DNA from: Candidatus Baltobacteraceae bacterium | GTDB taxonomy: Bacteria > Vulcanimicrobiota > Vulcanimicrobiia > Vulcanimicrobiales > Vulcanimicrobiaceae | DNA length: 64,000 nucleotides | Direction of reading: 5' to 3' | Assembly (NCBI GenBank): GCA_036488875.1 | Contig: DASXGW010000002.1 | Location: forward strand, 289,806-353,805 | Shown: one piece after another, positions 33,316-41,376 of the stretch | How the letters are laid out: each line of letters starts with the position of its first letter | How positions within the stretch are numbered: the first letter of the stretch is position 1 | Notes under the pieces: generated by a model | The model's input: the letters and a program-made list of their open reading frames with translations, nothing else | The model's database searches: none | Told to the model about the DNA's origin: nothing | Translations under genes and position numbers: made by a program

Positions 33316-34443
33316 TTACCCTCGGTAGCGCAGAAACGCGGGCACTTCGATATCGTCCATGTTCACGGGCGCAACCGTGTCGATCTTGCCGCTTTCAAAA
33401 GCGTACCCGCCTTGCGCCGGACGGTAACGCGGCGCACCGAATCCGGCGGCCAACACCGTTACGCGCACCTTGCCGGTCATCGCCGGGTCTTCCGACGTTC
33501 CGAAGATGATTTGCGCGTCGGGATCGACCGCGCGGCTGATCATCTCGGCCGCTTCGTTGACCTCGTACATCGAGAGATCGGGACCGCCCGTGATGTTGAA
33601 GATCACGCCCCGCGCGCCTTCGATCGTGGTCTCGAGCAGCGGCGACGCGATCGCCTTCTGCGCGGCGTCCGCGGCGCGATGATCGCCGGTACCGACGCCG
33701 ATGCCCATCATCGCCGATCCGGCGTCGGTCATGATCGTCTTGATGTCGGCAAAGTCCAAGTTGATCATACCGGGCTGCGTGATCAGGTCGCTGATACCGG
33801 CGATGCCTTGGCGCAGCACGTCGTCGGCAAAGGCGAACGCTTCGCGCAACGGCGTCTTCTTCTCGATCACTTGAAGGATGCGGTCGTTCGGAATCGTGAT
33901 CAGCGTGTCGACGCTCGATTCGAGCTCTTGGATGCCGGCCTCGGCGACCTGCATGCGCTTCTTGCCCTCAAACGCAAACGGCTTAGTGACGACGGCGATC
34001 GTGAGTGCACCCGATTCGCGCGCGAGCTGTGCAATCACGGGAGCGGCGCCCGTTCCCGTGCCGCCGCCCATTCCGGCGGTCAGGAACACTAAGTCGGCGC
34101 CGTCGAGCACCATCGCAAGATCCTCGCGCGACGATTCCGCGGCTTCACGGCCGAGCGTCGGATTTGCGCCCGCACCGAGACCGCGCGTTTGACTACCGCC
34201 GATGTGCACCGTATTCTCGGTCATCGCCGAACGCAACGCTTGCACGTCGGAGTTGACCGCGAAGAATTCGACGCCGATGATGCCGGCTTGCACCATGCGG
34301 TTGACGGCATTGCAGCCGCCTCCGCCGACCCCGATCACCTTGATCGCGGCAGCGTGTTCGGGCTCGGAAACGGAACGACGTGCGTCAGCCATTGCCTGCG
34401 GTTCCTCCATCGGAAAGAGCGTATTTTGCTTTTTTAATTCCAT
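33316..34443 (-). CDS. ftsZ: Cell division protein FtsZ
   Basis: This 375-aa tubulin homologue has GGGGCNAVNRM, the tubulin signature GGGTGTGAAP at about 125-135, and the NxDFAD T7 loop (INLDFADIKTIM). The linker after the core is short, leading to the C-terminal peptide DIEVPAFLRYRG, where FtsA binds. It forms the Z ring. The N-terminus MELKKQNTLFPMEEPQAMADARR is an unstructured extension. The start overlaps the ftsA end by 10 bp. Confidence 0.97.
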   Translation of the reverse strand: MELKKQNTLFPMEEPQAMADARRSVSEPEHAAAIKVIGVGGGGCNAVNRMVQAGIIGVEFFAVNSDVQALRSAMTENTVHIGGSQTRGLGAGANPTLGREAAESSREDLAMVLDGADLVFLTAGMGGGTGTGAAPVIAQLARESGALTIAVVTKPFAFEGKKRMQVAEAGIQELESSVDTLITIPNDRILQVIEKKTPLREAFAFADDVLRQGIAGISDLITQPGMINLDFADIKTIMTDAGSAMMGIGVGTGDHRAADAAQKAIASPLLETTIEGARGVIFNITGGPDLSMYEVNEAAEMISRAVDPDAQIIFGTSEDPAMTGKVRVTVLAAGFGAPRYRPAQGGYAFESGKIDTVAPVNMDDIEVPAFLRYRG

Positions 34444-35657
34444 AAGTCGGCCAGATTCTTTTTGATCCAGTTCACGACTCCGTTGCCGCGCCGGCGCACA
34501 CCGTTGGTTGGCACGCCTTCATCGCTCGCACCGAATAGAACCAGACCGATTGCAGTAGCGTATTGGGGTTGAGCCATTGCGTCGGTCAATCCGCCGATCG
34601 TGTTCGGCATGCCGACGCGAACCGGTAATCCAAAAATCTCTTCGGCGACCGGCTCGATGCCGGGCAGCAGCGAACCGCCGCCGGTGAGCACGACTTCGCC
34701 GAGCACGAGATCGCGTGGGACGTTTTCGACGATTTTCTGTTTAGCCATGCGCAGCGTTTCGAGTACTCGCGGAACGACGATCGCGCGCAGCTGCGTCAGC
34801 GCGTACTCCTTGGTCGCTCGCCCGTCGAGCGTACGCACGGAGAAGACTTCATCCTGGGAGTCGGCGCCGGCGACACCGGCCCCGTACCGTTTCTTGACCT
34901 CTTCGGCTTCCCCCAGCGATGTTTTCAAACCCAGGGAAATATCGTTGGTCAAAATGTTTCCGCCCACCGGAATCGTCGCCGTATAGATCGCGCTTCCCAG
35001 CGAGTGCACGGCAATATCCGTCGTCCCGCCGCCGATATCGAGCAAAACCACGCCGACTTGTTTCTCTTCGGGCAGCAACGTTGCGGCCGAGCTCGCGAGC
35101 GGTTCGAAGACCAATCCGGCCGCTTCCAAACCGGCACGGTGCACGCACTTGAGCACGTTCGTGATGAAACTCGAACCGCCGGTGATGATGTGCGTGTCGA
35201 CTTCCAGCCGTCCGCCGGCCATACCGACCGGATCGTTGACGCCCTCTTGCCCGTCGACCGTGAAATACCGCGGCAGGGCGTGAATGATTTGGCGATCGGT
35301 GGGGAGATTGATGATCTTGCTCGCGTCGACGACGCGGCGCACGTCGGTGTGCGACACCTCGCGGTCCTCGCCCGAGACAGCGACGACGGCGCGATTGTTC
35401 GTGCTGCGGATATGGTCACCGGTAATGCCGACGAAGACGTCGCCCACATGCATGCCGGCCATGCGTTCGGCCTTCTCGGTGGCGGCTTCGATCGATTTGA
35501 TCGTCTCGTCGAGATCGACGACGACGCCCTTACGCATCCCCATCGAGGGGGCTTCCCCCACGCCGACGATTTCGAGCCCGTGGGGACCGTCGACCGCGAC
35601 GACCGCACAGGTCTTGGTCGTCCCGATGTCGAGCCCGCAGACGGTCTCGTGCTTCAT
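34434..35657 (-). CDS. ftsA: Cell division protein FtsA
   Basis: This 407-aa actin-like ATPase carries the phosphate 1 motif CGLDIGTTKTCAVV, phosphate 2 LLDIGGGTTDIAV and the adenosine loop VLTGGGSLLPG. It ends with an amphipathic helix (VVNWIKKNLADLW) that binds the membrane. It links FtsZ to the membrane. The ATG at 35657 is chosen; a GTG three codons earlier is possible. The next upstream feature is the divergent chemoreceptor cassette, not ftsQ as in most clusters. Confidence 0.95.
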   Translation of the reverse strand: MKHETVCGLDIGTTKTCAVVAVDGPHGLEIVGVGEAPSMGMRKGVVVDLDETIKSIEAATEKAERMAGMHVGDVFVGITGDHIRSTNNRAVVAVSGEDREVSHTDVRRVVDASKIINLPTDRQIIHALPRYFTVDGQEGVNDPVGMAGGRLEVDTHIITGGSSFITNVLKCVHRAGLEAAGLVFEPLASSAATLLPEEKQVGVVLLDIGGGTTDIAVHSLGSAIYTATIPVGGNILTNDISLGLKTSLGEAEEVKKRYGAGVAGADSQDEVFSVRTLDGRATKEYALTQLRAIVVPRVLETLRMAKQKIVENVPRDLVLGEVVLTGGGSLLPGIEPVAEEIFGLPVRVGMPNTIGGLTDAMAQPQYATAIGLVLFGASDEGVPTNGVRRRGNGVVNWIKKNLADLWN

Positions 35658-35820
35658 GCTAACCACGATATATTGTGTCTAGCCCTTATAAACCCTACTA
35701 TCTATAGCAAGGCGGACGTGAGTTGTGCCGAGGTTAGCGAGGAGCGACCCAACTCCTTGAGCATAACCCAGCGAACATGCTGTGCATCAATTGTGGATGC
35801 TCACCCGCAAAGCCCGACGA

Positions 35821-35880
35821 GGTCCCGCTCCATGGCCCGCCGTGGTCCCACTACATCGCCCGCCGTGGTCCCGCTATTCC
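35821..35880. repeat. 23-bp tandem repeat, about 2.4 copies
   Basis: Units start with GGTCCC(G/A)CT and end with GCCCGCCGT, at 35821-35843 and 35844-35866, followed by a partial third unit. Full units differ at four positions. The repeat lies in the long divergent region upstream of the chemoreceptor gene. Confidence 0.7.
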
Positions 35881-35960
35881 ATTGCAAGCGCCACAAGAGT
35901 TCGTTTGGCGCGCCCCAGGGGAGTCTTTCGCACACCGAGTTGTGTCGCGCGCCATAGTAC

Positions 35961-36010
35961 GGGGGCCCCACGAAGTGGGGGGCGCGCAGCCGGAGGCGGA
36001 GCGCCTTTTA
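35961..36010 (+). repeat. Palindromic repeat element, copy 1 (intergenic)
   Basis: This 50-bp element starts GGGGGCCCCACGAAG and shares the blocks TGGGGGGCGCGCAGCC and GGCGGAGCGCCTTTTA with a copy inside dnaE (43961-44021). It contains two hairpins: CCCCAC/GTGGGG around GAA, and an imperfect GGCGC...GCGCC stem. It ends 35 bp before the chemoreceptor start. Confidence 0.8.
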
Positions 36011-36045
36011 AAGTAAACTCAAAGCGCGCCGAGAACCGTAAAAGT

Positions 36046-38151
36046 ATGGAAGTCCGTCACGCGAGTCTAGAGCGCGGTCTTACAATCTCGTTCGCGCTCA
36101 TCATTCTGGTGGTGATCGCGTTCTTGCCGGTCACGCTGTTCGCGATGTCGGGCCTTACGACGCAGGCGCAGGCCCTGCGCGACACGGTCATCCGCGGCCA
36201 GCTGGCGTACGCGAAAGTCGCAAACGACGCCGACAGCCTGCGCGCGGCGACCCTGGAAGCGGCCTCGAATCCGGACGCCGGCAAGGCCGCGGCGCGGTTA
36301 TCGCTTGCGAAGACGCTCGTGAAGCAGTTCCCCGACGACGCCCGCAACATGCTCGCGATCTTCTGCCCGGTCGACCCGAAGTCGGGTACGCCGGATTGCA
36401 AGTCGGCGAGCATACCCGGCGATCGCGTCGAGGTCGCCAGGCTCGCCGACGCTTTTAACACGAGTGCCAGCGCGTTTGACTTCCAGGCGCTCTCGGCGGT
36501 CAGCGTCCTGCAGTCCGGCAAGACCAAAGACGCCCTCGTGCAGATCAACGGACCCTCCTCGACCGCGTACGAGAAGCAGAGCGCCGACGGTCAAGCGATG
36601 CTGGCCTCGCTCAACCGTTACGCCGACCGCGCCTTCGCCGCCGTGACGACGGCCCGCACCGCGGCCACGACCTTCGTCATCGGCGGCATCGTGGTGGCGA
36701 TGATCATCATTCTCGGGGCGATGGGCTGGTTCAGAAAGACCACGATCGCGAGCATCGGCCGCGCGGTCGAGGTGTTCGAAGCGATGGGCAACGGGGATCT
36801 CTCGCAGCGCATGCTGTGGCGCGGGCGCGATCTCATGGGACGTTTGGGAACCGCCATCGACGAGCTCGGCGATCGTCTAGCCGCGATCATCGCGCAGATC
36901 CAGAAAGCGTCGCTCACCGTTCAAGGTGCTAGCGAACAGAGCAATCACATCGCGCTCGAGGTCGACGGCCGCGTTAAGGAAGAGCTTTCCGCGCTCGGCG
37001 AGGCGCTTTCGTACTCGGGGGATCTCGGAACCGCGGCCGGCTCCGTCGCCGACAACGCCGAGGCAGTGGCCCGCCGCGTCTCCGACATTTCCAGTGCCGT
37101 CGCCGAGATGACGGCGTCCATTCAAGAGATGGATCAGAACCTGCTCAACCTCGCCACCGTCGTCGAACAAGCCGTCGCCAACACGCAAGAGATGTCGGCC
37201 TCGATCGTTCAGGTCGCGGGCAATGCCGACCGCGTTCGCTCCGAATCGAATATCACCGACGCGCAGGTGCGCGAAGGGCGCAACGAAGTGCTCGCGCTTT
37301 CCAAGGGCATGGGCAGCATCAGCGACACCGTCGCCGACGTCGTGACCGAAATGCAGAGCCTCGATCACGCGTCGCGTCAGATCGGCGAGATCCTCGGCCT
37401 CATCGAAGAGATCGCCGACCAGACCAATCTTCTCGCCCTCAACGCGGCGATCGAAGCGGCGCGCGCCGGCGAGCACGGTCGCGGTTTCGCCGTCGTCGCC
37501 GACGAGGTTCGTAAGCTCGCCGAGAACTCGGCTTCGTCGACCAAGCAGATCGGAGCGCTGGTCGCCGACATTCAGCGCCGCACCTCGGCGGTTCTAGAAC
37601 GCACCGCGCGGGCTAACAATCTCGTCCAGAACAACGCGGAGTCGGCCCGCAACGTCACGCAGATGATCGAGACGATCAGCACCCGCGTCACCGAAGTCGC
37701 TCAGCTCGTCAGCGAGATCAGCATCGCCACGACGGAGCAGGCACGGGCTTCCGAAGAGCTGGCTAAGGCCAGCGAGCAGATGGGCGCGATGACGCACGAG
37801 GCCGCCGCGACCATGCGCGAACAGGCCATCACGTCCAACCAGATCCTCGAGAACGTCTCCGAGATCGAGTCCCGCACGGCGCAGGTGGCTCGGGCGTCCA
37901 CCGAGCAACAAGCCGCGATTAAAGCGCTCGGGAGCCGGGTCCAACGCTCGTCCGACCTCGGGGTGAAGAACTCCGAGGCCATCGGGGGTATGGCCGAGGC
38001 GGCAGACCAGGTCTTTAACCAGGCCACCAATCTCCGCGAGATGGTGGGCCAGTTCCGGACCGGCCAGCAGGCCGCCATGGGATCGCCCTCCGGCGGAAAT
38101 TCTAAGCCCGCGGCTCTGGATGAGCCCGAGGCACTTGCGCTATCGTCTTAA
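36046..38151 (+). CDS. Methyl-accepting chemotaxis protein
   Basis: This 701-aa protein has TM1 ([21 protein letters not shown]), a periplasmic domain of about 180 residues with a cysteine pair, and TM2 ([21 protein letters not shown]). A HAMP domain and a long MA signalling coiled coil follow, with the tip [23 protein letters not shown]. No pentapeptide for CheR binding is visible at the C-terminus. The periplasmic part includes two low-identity helical segments typical of a four-helix sensor. No other che genes are in the window. The gene sits between ftsA and ftsQ in the opposite orientation. The ATG is preceded by AAAAGT and lacks a strong SD. Confidence 0.92.
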   Translation: MEVRHASLERGLTISFALIILVVIAFLPVTLFAMSGLTTQAQALRDTVIRGQLAYAKVANDADSLRAATLEAASNPDAGKAAARLSLAKTLVKQFPDDARNMLAIFCPVDPKSGTPDCKSASIPGDRVEVARLADAFNTSASAFDFQALSAVSVLQSGKTKDALVQINGPSSTAYEKQSADGQAMLASLNRYADRAFAAVTTARTAATTFVIGGIVVAMIIILGAMGWFRKTTIASIGRAVEVFEAMGNGDLSQRMLWRGRDLMGRLGTAIDELGDRLAAIIAQIQKASLTVQGASEQSNHIALEVDGRVKEELSALGEALSYSGDLGTAAGSVADNAEAVARRVSDISSAVAEMTASIQEMDQNLLNLATVVEQAVANTQEMSASIVQVAGNADRVRSESNITDAQVREGRNEVLALSKGMGSISDTVADVVTEMQSLDHASRQIGEILGLIEEIADQTNLLALNAAIEAARAGEHGRGFAVVADEVRKLAENSASSTKQIGALVADIQRRTSAVLERTARANNLVQNNAESARNVTQMIETISTRVTEVAQLVSEISIATTEQARASEELAKASEQMGAMTHEAAATMREQAITSNQILENVSEIESRTAQVARASTEQQAAIKALGSRVQRSSDLGVKNSEAIGGMAEAADQVFNQATNLREMVGQFRTGQQAAMGSPSGGNSKPAALDEPEALALSS

Positions 38152-38198
38152 GTTAGGTTAAAGTAACCAGTCAGATTTTGAGCCACCCTGGAGTTTTC

Positions 38199-38489
38199 AT
38201 GCGTCAAAAGTTTTCCGTTGCCGTTTTCCTTCTCGTTTTGCTCGCGCCGGTCAGCGCTTTGGCCGCCACGATCGACTCGTCCCTTATTCCCGACGGTACG
38301 TACACGGTCAAAGTCGAGCGGGTCATCGACTCGAAACACATGCTCGTCACGATGGACAACGGAGCGGAAACAACGCTCTCGGCCGGTCGCGACAGCGTCG
38401 ATTTCTCGAAATGCAAGTCCAACGATCAAGTGAAGTTGTCGCTCATCAAGGGCAGCGTCATGGTCTACGCGGATTTAACGAGCCACTAG
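38199..38489 (+). CDS. Small secreted protein of unknown function
   Basis: This 96-aa protein has a signal peptide MRQKFSVAVFLLVLLAPVSALAA. The mature part of about 70 residues (IDSSLIPDGTYTVKVERVIDSKHMLVTMDNGAETTLSAG...) is beta-rich, like small OB-like or pilus-associated periplasmic proteins. It follows the chemoreceptor by 47 bp and ends before a strong terminator. It is a possible partner of the receptor; this is inference from order alone. Confidence 0.75.
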   Translation: MRQKFSVAVFLLVLLAPVSALAATIDSSLIPDGTYTVKVERVIDSKHMLVTMDNGAETTLSAGRDSVDFSKCKSNDQVKLSLIKGSVMVYADLTSH

Positions 38490-38510
38490 CGTTTCATATT
38501 TTCGCGAAAA

Positions 38511-38534
38511 GGCGCCGAACCGGCGCCTTTTTTA
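38511..38534. terminator. Rho-independent terminator between the small secreted gene and ftsQ
   Basis: GGCGCC pairs with GGCGCC around GAACC, with AAAA before and TTTTTTTATT after. The symmetry makes it work on both strands, ending the plus-strand cassette and the minus-strand dnaE-hisD-HAD-ftsQ operon. It touches the last codon of ftsQ. Confidence 0.9.
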
Positions 38535-39287
38535 TTTCGTGTAGACGAGTACGGGCGTGCCGGGCGCGCGCAGGTCTACTGCGGCTACGCGCCGCGTCTT
38601 GTGAACGACCTGCGCCAGAATCGGATCGATCAGACGCAGCTTCGAGTTGAGATCGTCGTCGTCGCCTAAGAGAATCTCGATTCCGTCGCTCATCCGCGCC
38701 ACCAAACCGCCGAAACGATCGAATTGGAGCGCGACCGGAATCACGTGCACGGCCACGAGCGCCTCGTAATCGTCGCGCAGCGCGTTAGCGCGCTTCGACG
38801 TGTCGAACGATCCGGCGCCCGGCAGCGCGGCGCTGCCCAAATCGAAGACCGGGAGCGACGTTCCCGGCGCAACCGGCCCGAGTACCCGCAGCTCCCGATC
38901 GACGAGCGCTTCTGCCCCGCCGCCCCGCAGAACGGCAAACGGCGTTCGCTCAGTCACCCAAATCGCGATCGTCGCAGGCGGAACGCGGTGCACTCCGGCG
39001 CGCGCGACGTAAGGAATCGCTTCGACGCGCGCCGCAATCGTATGCGGATTCTGCAGCCACAGATTCAAGTGCGTCGAGACGGCCGCGCGCCGCAGGATCT
39101 CGGCGCGCGGAACGACTTTGTTCCCGCCGACGGTGACGGCCTTCGGCGCGAAGCCCGGCCAGGTTACGCAAAACGCGATCGACCCGGCGGCGACGAGGGC
39201 GCCCACCGCGATCAACGCCCAGAACGGACGCAAGCGCGCGGCCGCCGACGACTTCGAACGTCGCGTTCCTTTGCGCCGCGCCGTCAC
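38532..39287 (-). CDS. ftsQ: FtsQ/DivIB-like cell division protein
   Basis: This 251-aa protein has a basic N-terminus (MTARRKGTRRSKSS), one TM segment (FWALIAVGALVAAGSIAFCV) and a POTRA domain starting KAVTVGGNKVVPRAEILRRAAV. The beta domain follows, with VHRVPPATIAIWVTERTPFAVL and VALQFDRFGGLVARMSDG. Its layout matches FtsQ/DivIB, which binds FtsB and FtsL. The GTG start overlaps the HAD stop by 4 bp. It is the last gene of the dnaE operon and is separated from ftsA by the plus-strand cassette. Confidence 0.85.
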   Translation of the reverse strand: MTARRKGTRRSKSSAAARLRPFWALIAVGALVAAGSIAFCVTWPGFAPKAVTVGGNKVVPRAEILRRAAVSTHLNLWLQNPHTIAARVEAIPYVARAGVHRVPPATIAIWVTERTPFAVLRGGGAEALVDRELRVLGPVAPGTSLPVFDLGSAALPGAGSFDTSKRANALRDDYEALVAVHVIPVALQFDRFGGLVARMSDGIEILLGDDDDLNSKLRLIDPILAQVVHKTRRVAAVDLRAPGTPVLVYTK

Positions 39288-40102
39288 CCGAGCACGTACC
39301 GTTCGATCGCCTCGGCTACGCCGTCGTGCGCGACATCGGCGACGATGGCGGCCGCCTCGGCGCGCAGTTCGTCGGGAGCCGATCCCATCGCGATCCCGAA
39401 GCCGGCGGCGCGCAGCAGCGGCGCGTCGTTCCAGGAATCGCCGATGGCGATGACCCGTTCCATCGGTGCTCCCAGACGTTCGGCCACGAGCCGCAGCGCG
39501 TCTCCCTTATCGACTTTCGGATTGACGGTTTCGACGAACTCCGGCAGGCTGCGCGTCACGTACGCGCGATCGCCCAAGACGGTTCGCAGTTTCTCGACGT
39601 AAGCGGCGGCGTCGGATGCGTCCGCGACGATCACCGCTTTGGTGGCGCCGCTGTAGGCAAACGCCTCGCGGAGCGACGGAACGACCACGGGCTGCGTCAT
39701 CGCCAACGACGCGTAGAAATCGGAAAAACGATTGCGCGCCTCGCAGTAGTACTCGTCGTTGCGATAGAGCTGTAAGTGCATGCGGTCGTTTTCCGCAGCG
39801 GCGATCAGATCGCCGACCACGTCGTTGGCGAGCACCAGATGGTGCAGCACCTCGTCGCTCGCGGGATCGATGACCGCGGCACCTTGATAGCAGACGATCG
39901 GAGCGTCGAAGCGCAGTTCGCGCGCGAACGGCAACGTCGCGCGGTACATGCGCCCGGTAACCAGGCAGCCGGCGATACCCGCGGCTTGCATGCGCGCGAT
40001 CGCATCGCACACGCGTTGTGAAATGGTCAGATCGGGACCGACGAGCGTACCGTCGACGTCGAACGCAACGAGCTTGGGGGTCACCCGGCGATCATCCGCC
40101 AT
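39284..40102 (-). CDS. Cof-type HAD-superfamily phosphatase
   Basis: This 272-aa protein has HAD motif I LVAFDVDGTLVGPD and motif IV region AIGDSWNDAPLLRAAGFGIAMGSAPDELRA, with motif III lysine in VDKGDALRLV. The C2-type cap sits between. Relatives remove phosphate from sugar phosphates or nucleotides. The start chosen (MADDRRV) overlaps the hisD end by 11 bp. The motif LVTGRMYR is the usual second HAD motif. Confidence 0.88.
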   Translation of the reverse strand: MADDRRVTPKLVAFDVDGTLVGPDLTISQRVCDAIARMQAAGIAGCLVTGRMYRATLPFARELRFDAPIVCYQGAAVIDPASDEVLHHLVLANDVVGDLIAAAENDRMHLQLYRNDEYYCEARNRFSDFYASLAMTQPVVVPSLREAFAYSGATKAVIVADASDAAAYVEKLRTVLGDRAYVTRSLPEFVETVNPKVDKGDALRLVAERLGAPMERVIAIGDSWNDAPLLRAAGFGIAMGSAPDELRAEAAAIVADVAHDGVAEAIERYVLG

Positions 40103-41375
40103 ACCGCATGCGCGCGGTTTGCGCGTGTTGCGGTAAACCTTCCAGCTCGGCAAGCGCTGCGACCGACAATGCGTCGTTCATCATCCGCTCGGCGGTATTT
40201 TCGACCACGGTCAAGCTGCGCGTAAAATCCTCCAGACGCAGCGCCGACGACCAGCGCGCCGTTCCCGACGTGGGGACGACGTGACTGGTTCCCGCAACGT
40301 AGTCGCCGCACGCCAGCGGCGTCAGGTCGCCGACGAAGATCGTTCCGGCGCGCCGTATCCGCGGCAAGTACGCCGCCGCGTCGCGCACCTGCAGGCACAA
40401 GCACGCCGGCGCGAACCGGTCGATCGTGTCGAACACTTCGTCGCGCGTCGCGGCGTGCATGAGCGCGCAGCGATCGATGGCGGCGCTGATCGAATCGCCG
40501 CGCTCGAGCGTCTCGACGCCGAGCGTGTCGAGCAGCTGCGCGACCGCGTCGAGCAGCGGTCGCGACTCCGAAACGACACCCAGACGCCCGCATTCGCTGT
40601 GCTCGGCCTGCGCGAGCAGCTCGCCCGCAACGTACTCGCTATTGGCTCCGTCGTCGGCAACGACGAGCACTTCGGCCGGCCCCGCCAGCGCGTCGATCCC
40701 GCAATAACCGAAGACCTGGCGTTTCGCCTCCGTCACCCACACCCCGCCCGGGCCGACGATCTTGTCGACACGCGCGACGGATTGCGTGCCGAACGCCGCG
40801 GCCGCGATGCCGTGGGCTCCGCCGACGGCGTACAGTTCTTCCACGCCGCACATCGCGCATGCGAAAACGACCGTCGGATGCACGTGCCCGTTGAAACGCG
40901 GAGGGCTCAGCACGATCGTCCGGCTCACGCCGGCGATCTTTGCCGGAATCGCTCCCATCAAAACCGAGAGCGGCGAATGCGTCGACGTTCCCGGGGAGTA
41001 CACCGCGACGCTCTCGAGCGGACGGCGGTGCAGCCCGTACCGCGTTCCGTCTTCTTCGGCATACGAAAGGTCGACTTGGCGTTGGCGTTCGTGAAATCGG
41101 GCGATGCGGTCGCGCGCCAACTCCAACGCGGTCGCCGTTTCGCTCGGCACGAGCGAACGCGCCTGATCGTACATCGGCAGTGGAACGCGCAGTCGCGATA
41201 GATCGAACGACTCTTCATCGAACCGTTTGGAGTACTCGACTACCGCGGCGTCGCCGATGGTTCGAACGCGCGCCAAGATCTCGGAGACGGTCGAAACGAC
41301 CTCTGAAGCGGGAGCCCAGCTGCGCGAAAACACGGAGGATAGCCGCCCCACATCGGAAGCGGGAATGACGTTCAC
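40092..41375 (-). CDS. hisD: Histidinol dehydrogenase
   Basis: This 427-aa enzyme oxidises L-histidinol to histidine with two NAD+ in the last steps of histidine synthesis. Motifs: VYSPGTSTHSPLSVLMGAIPAKIAG, VDKIVGPGGVWVTEAKRQVFG, DALAGPAEVLVVAD and the end block GTSHVVPTSGTARWSSALRLEDFTRS. The GTG lies 1 bp after the dnaE stop. No other his genes occur in the window. The usual TAGTNHVLPT appears as VAGTSHVVPT. Confidence 0.9.
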   Translation of the reverse strand: MNVIPASDVGRLSSVFSRSWAPASEVVSTVSEILARVRTIGDAAVVEYSKRFDEESFDLSRLRVPLPMYDQARSLVPSETATALELARDRIARFHERQRQVDLSYAEEDGTRYGLHRRPLESVAVYSPGTSTHSPLSVLMGAIPAKIAGVSRTIVLSPPRFNGHVHPTVVFACAMCGVEELYAVGGAHGIAAAAFGTQSVARVDKIVGPGGVWVTEAKRQVFGYCGIDALAGPAEVLVVADDGANSEYVAGELLAQAEHSECGRLGVVSESRPLLDAVAQLLDTLGVETLERGDSISAAIDRCALMHAATRDEVFDTIDRFAPACLCLQVRDAAAYLPRIRRAGTIFVGDLTPLACGDYVAGTSHVVPTSGTARWSSALRLEDFTRSLTVVENTAERMMNDALSVAALAELEGLPQHAQTARMRYGG

Positions 41376-41376
41376 A

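Larger units (their letters stand above)
35658..36045. other. Repeat-rich intergenic region between divergent ftsA and chemoreceptor genes
   Basis: This 388-bp stretch has no supported gene. It holds AT-rich sequence next to ftsA (CCTTATAAACC and TATCTATAG), an inverted pair GAGTTG/CAACTC at about 35720-35757, a 23-bp tandem repeat and one copy of the palindromic element that also lies in dnaE. Open frames across it lack coding features. Promoters for both genes must lie here, but no strong -35/-10 pair stands out. Confidence 0.6.
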
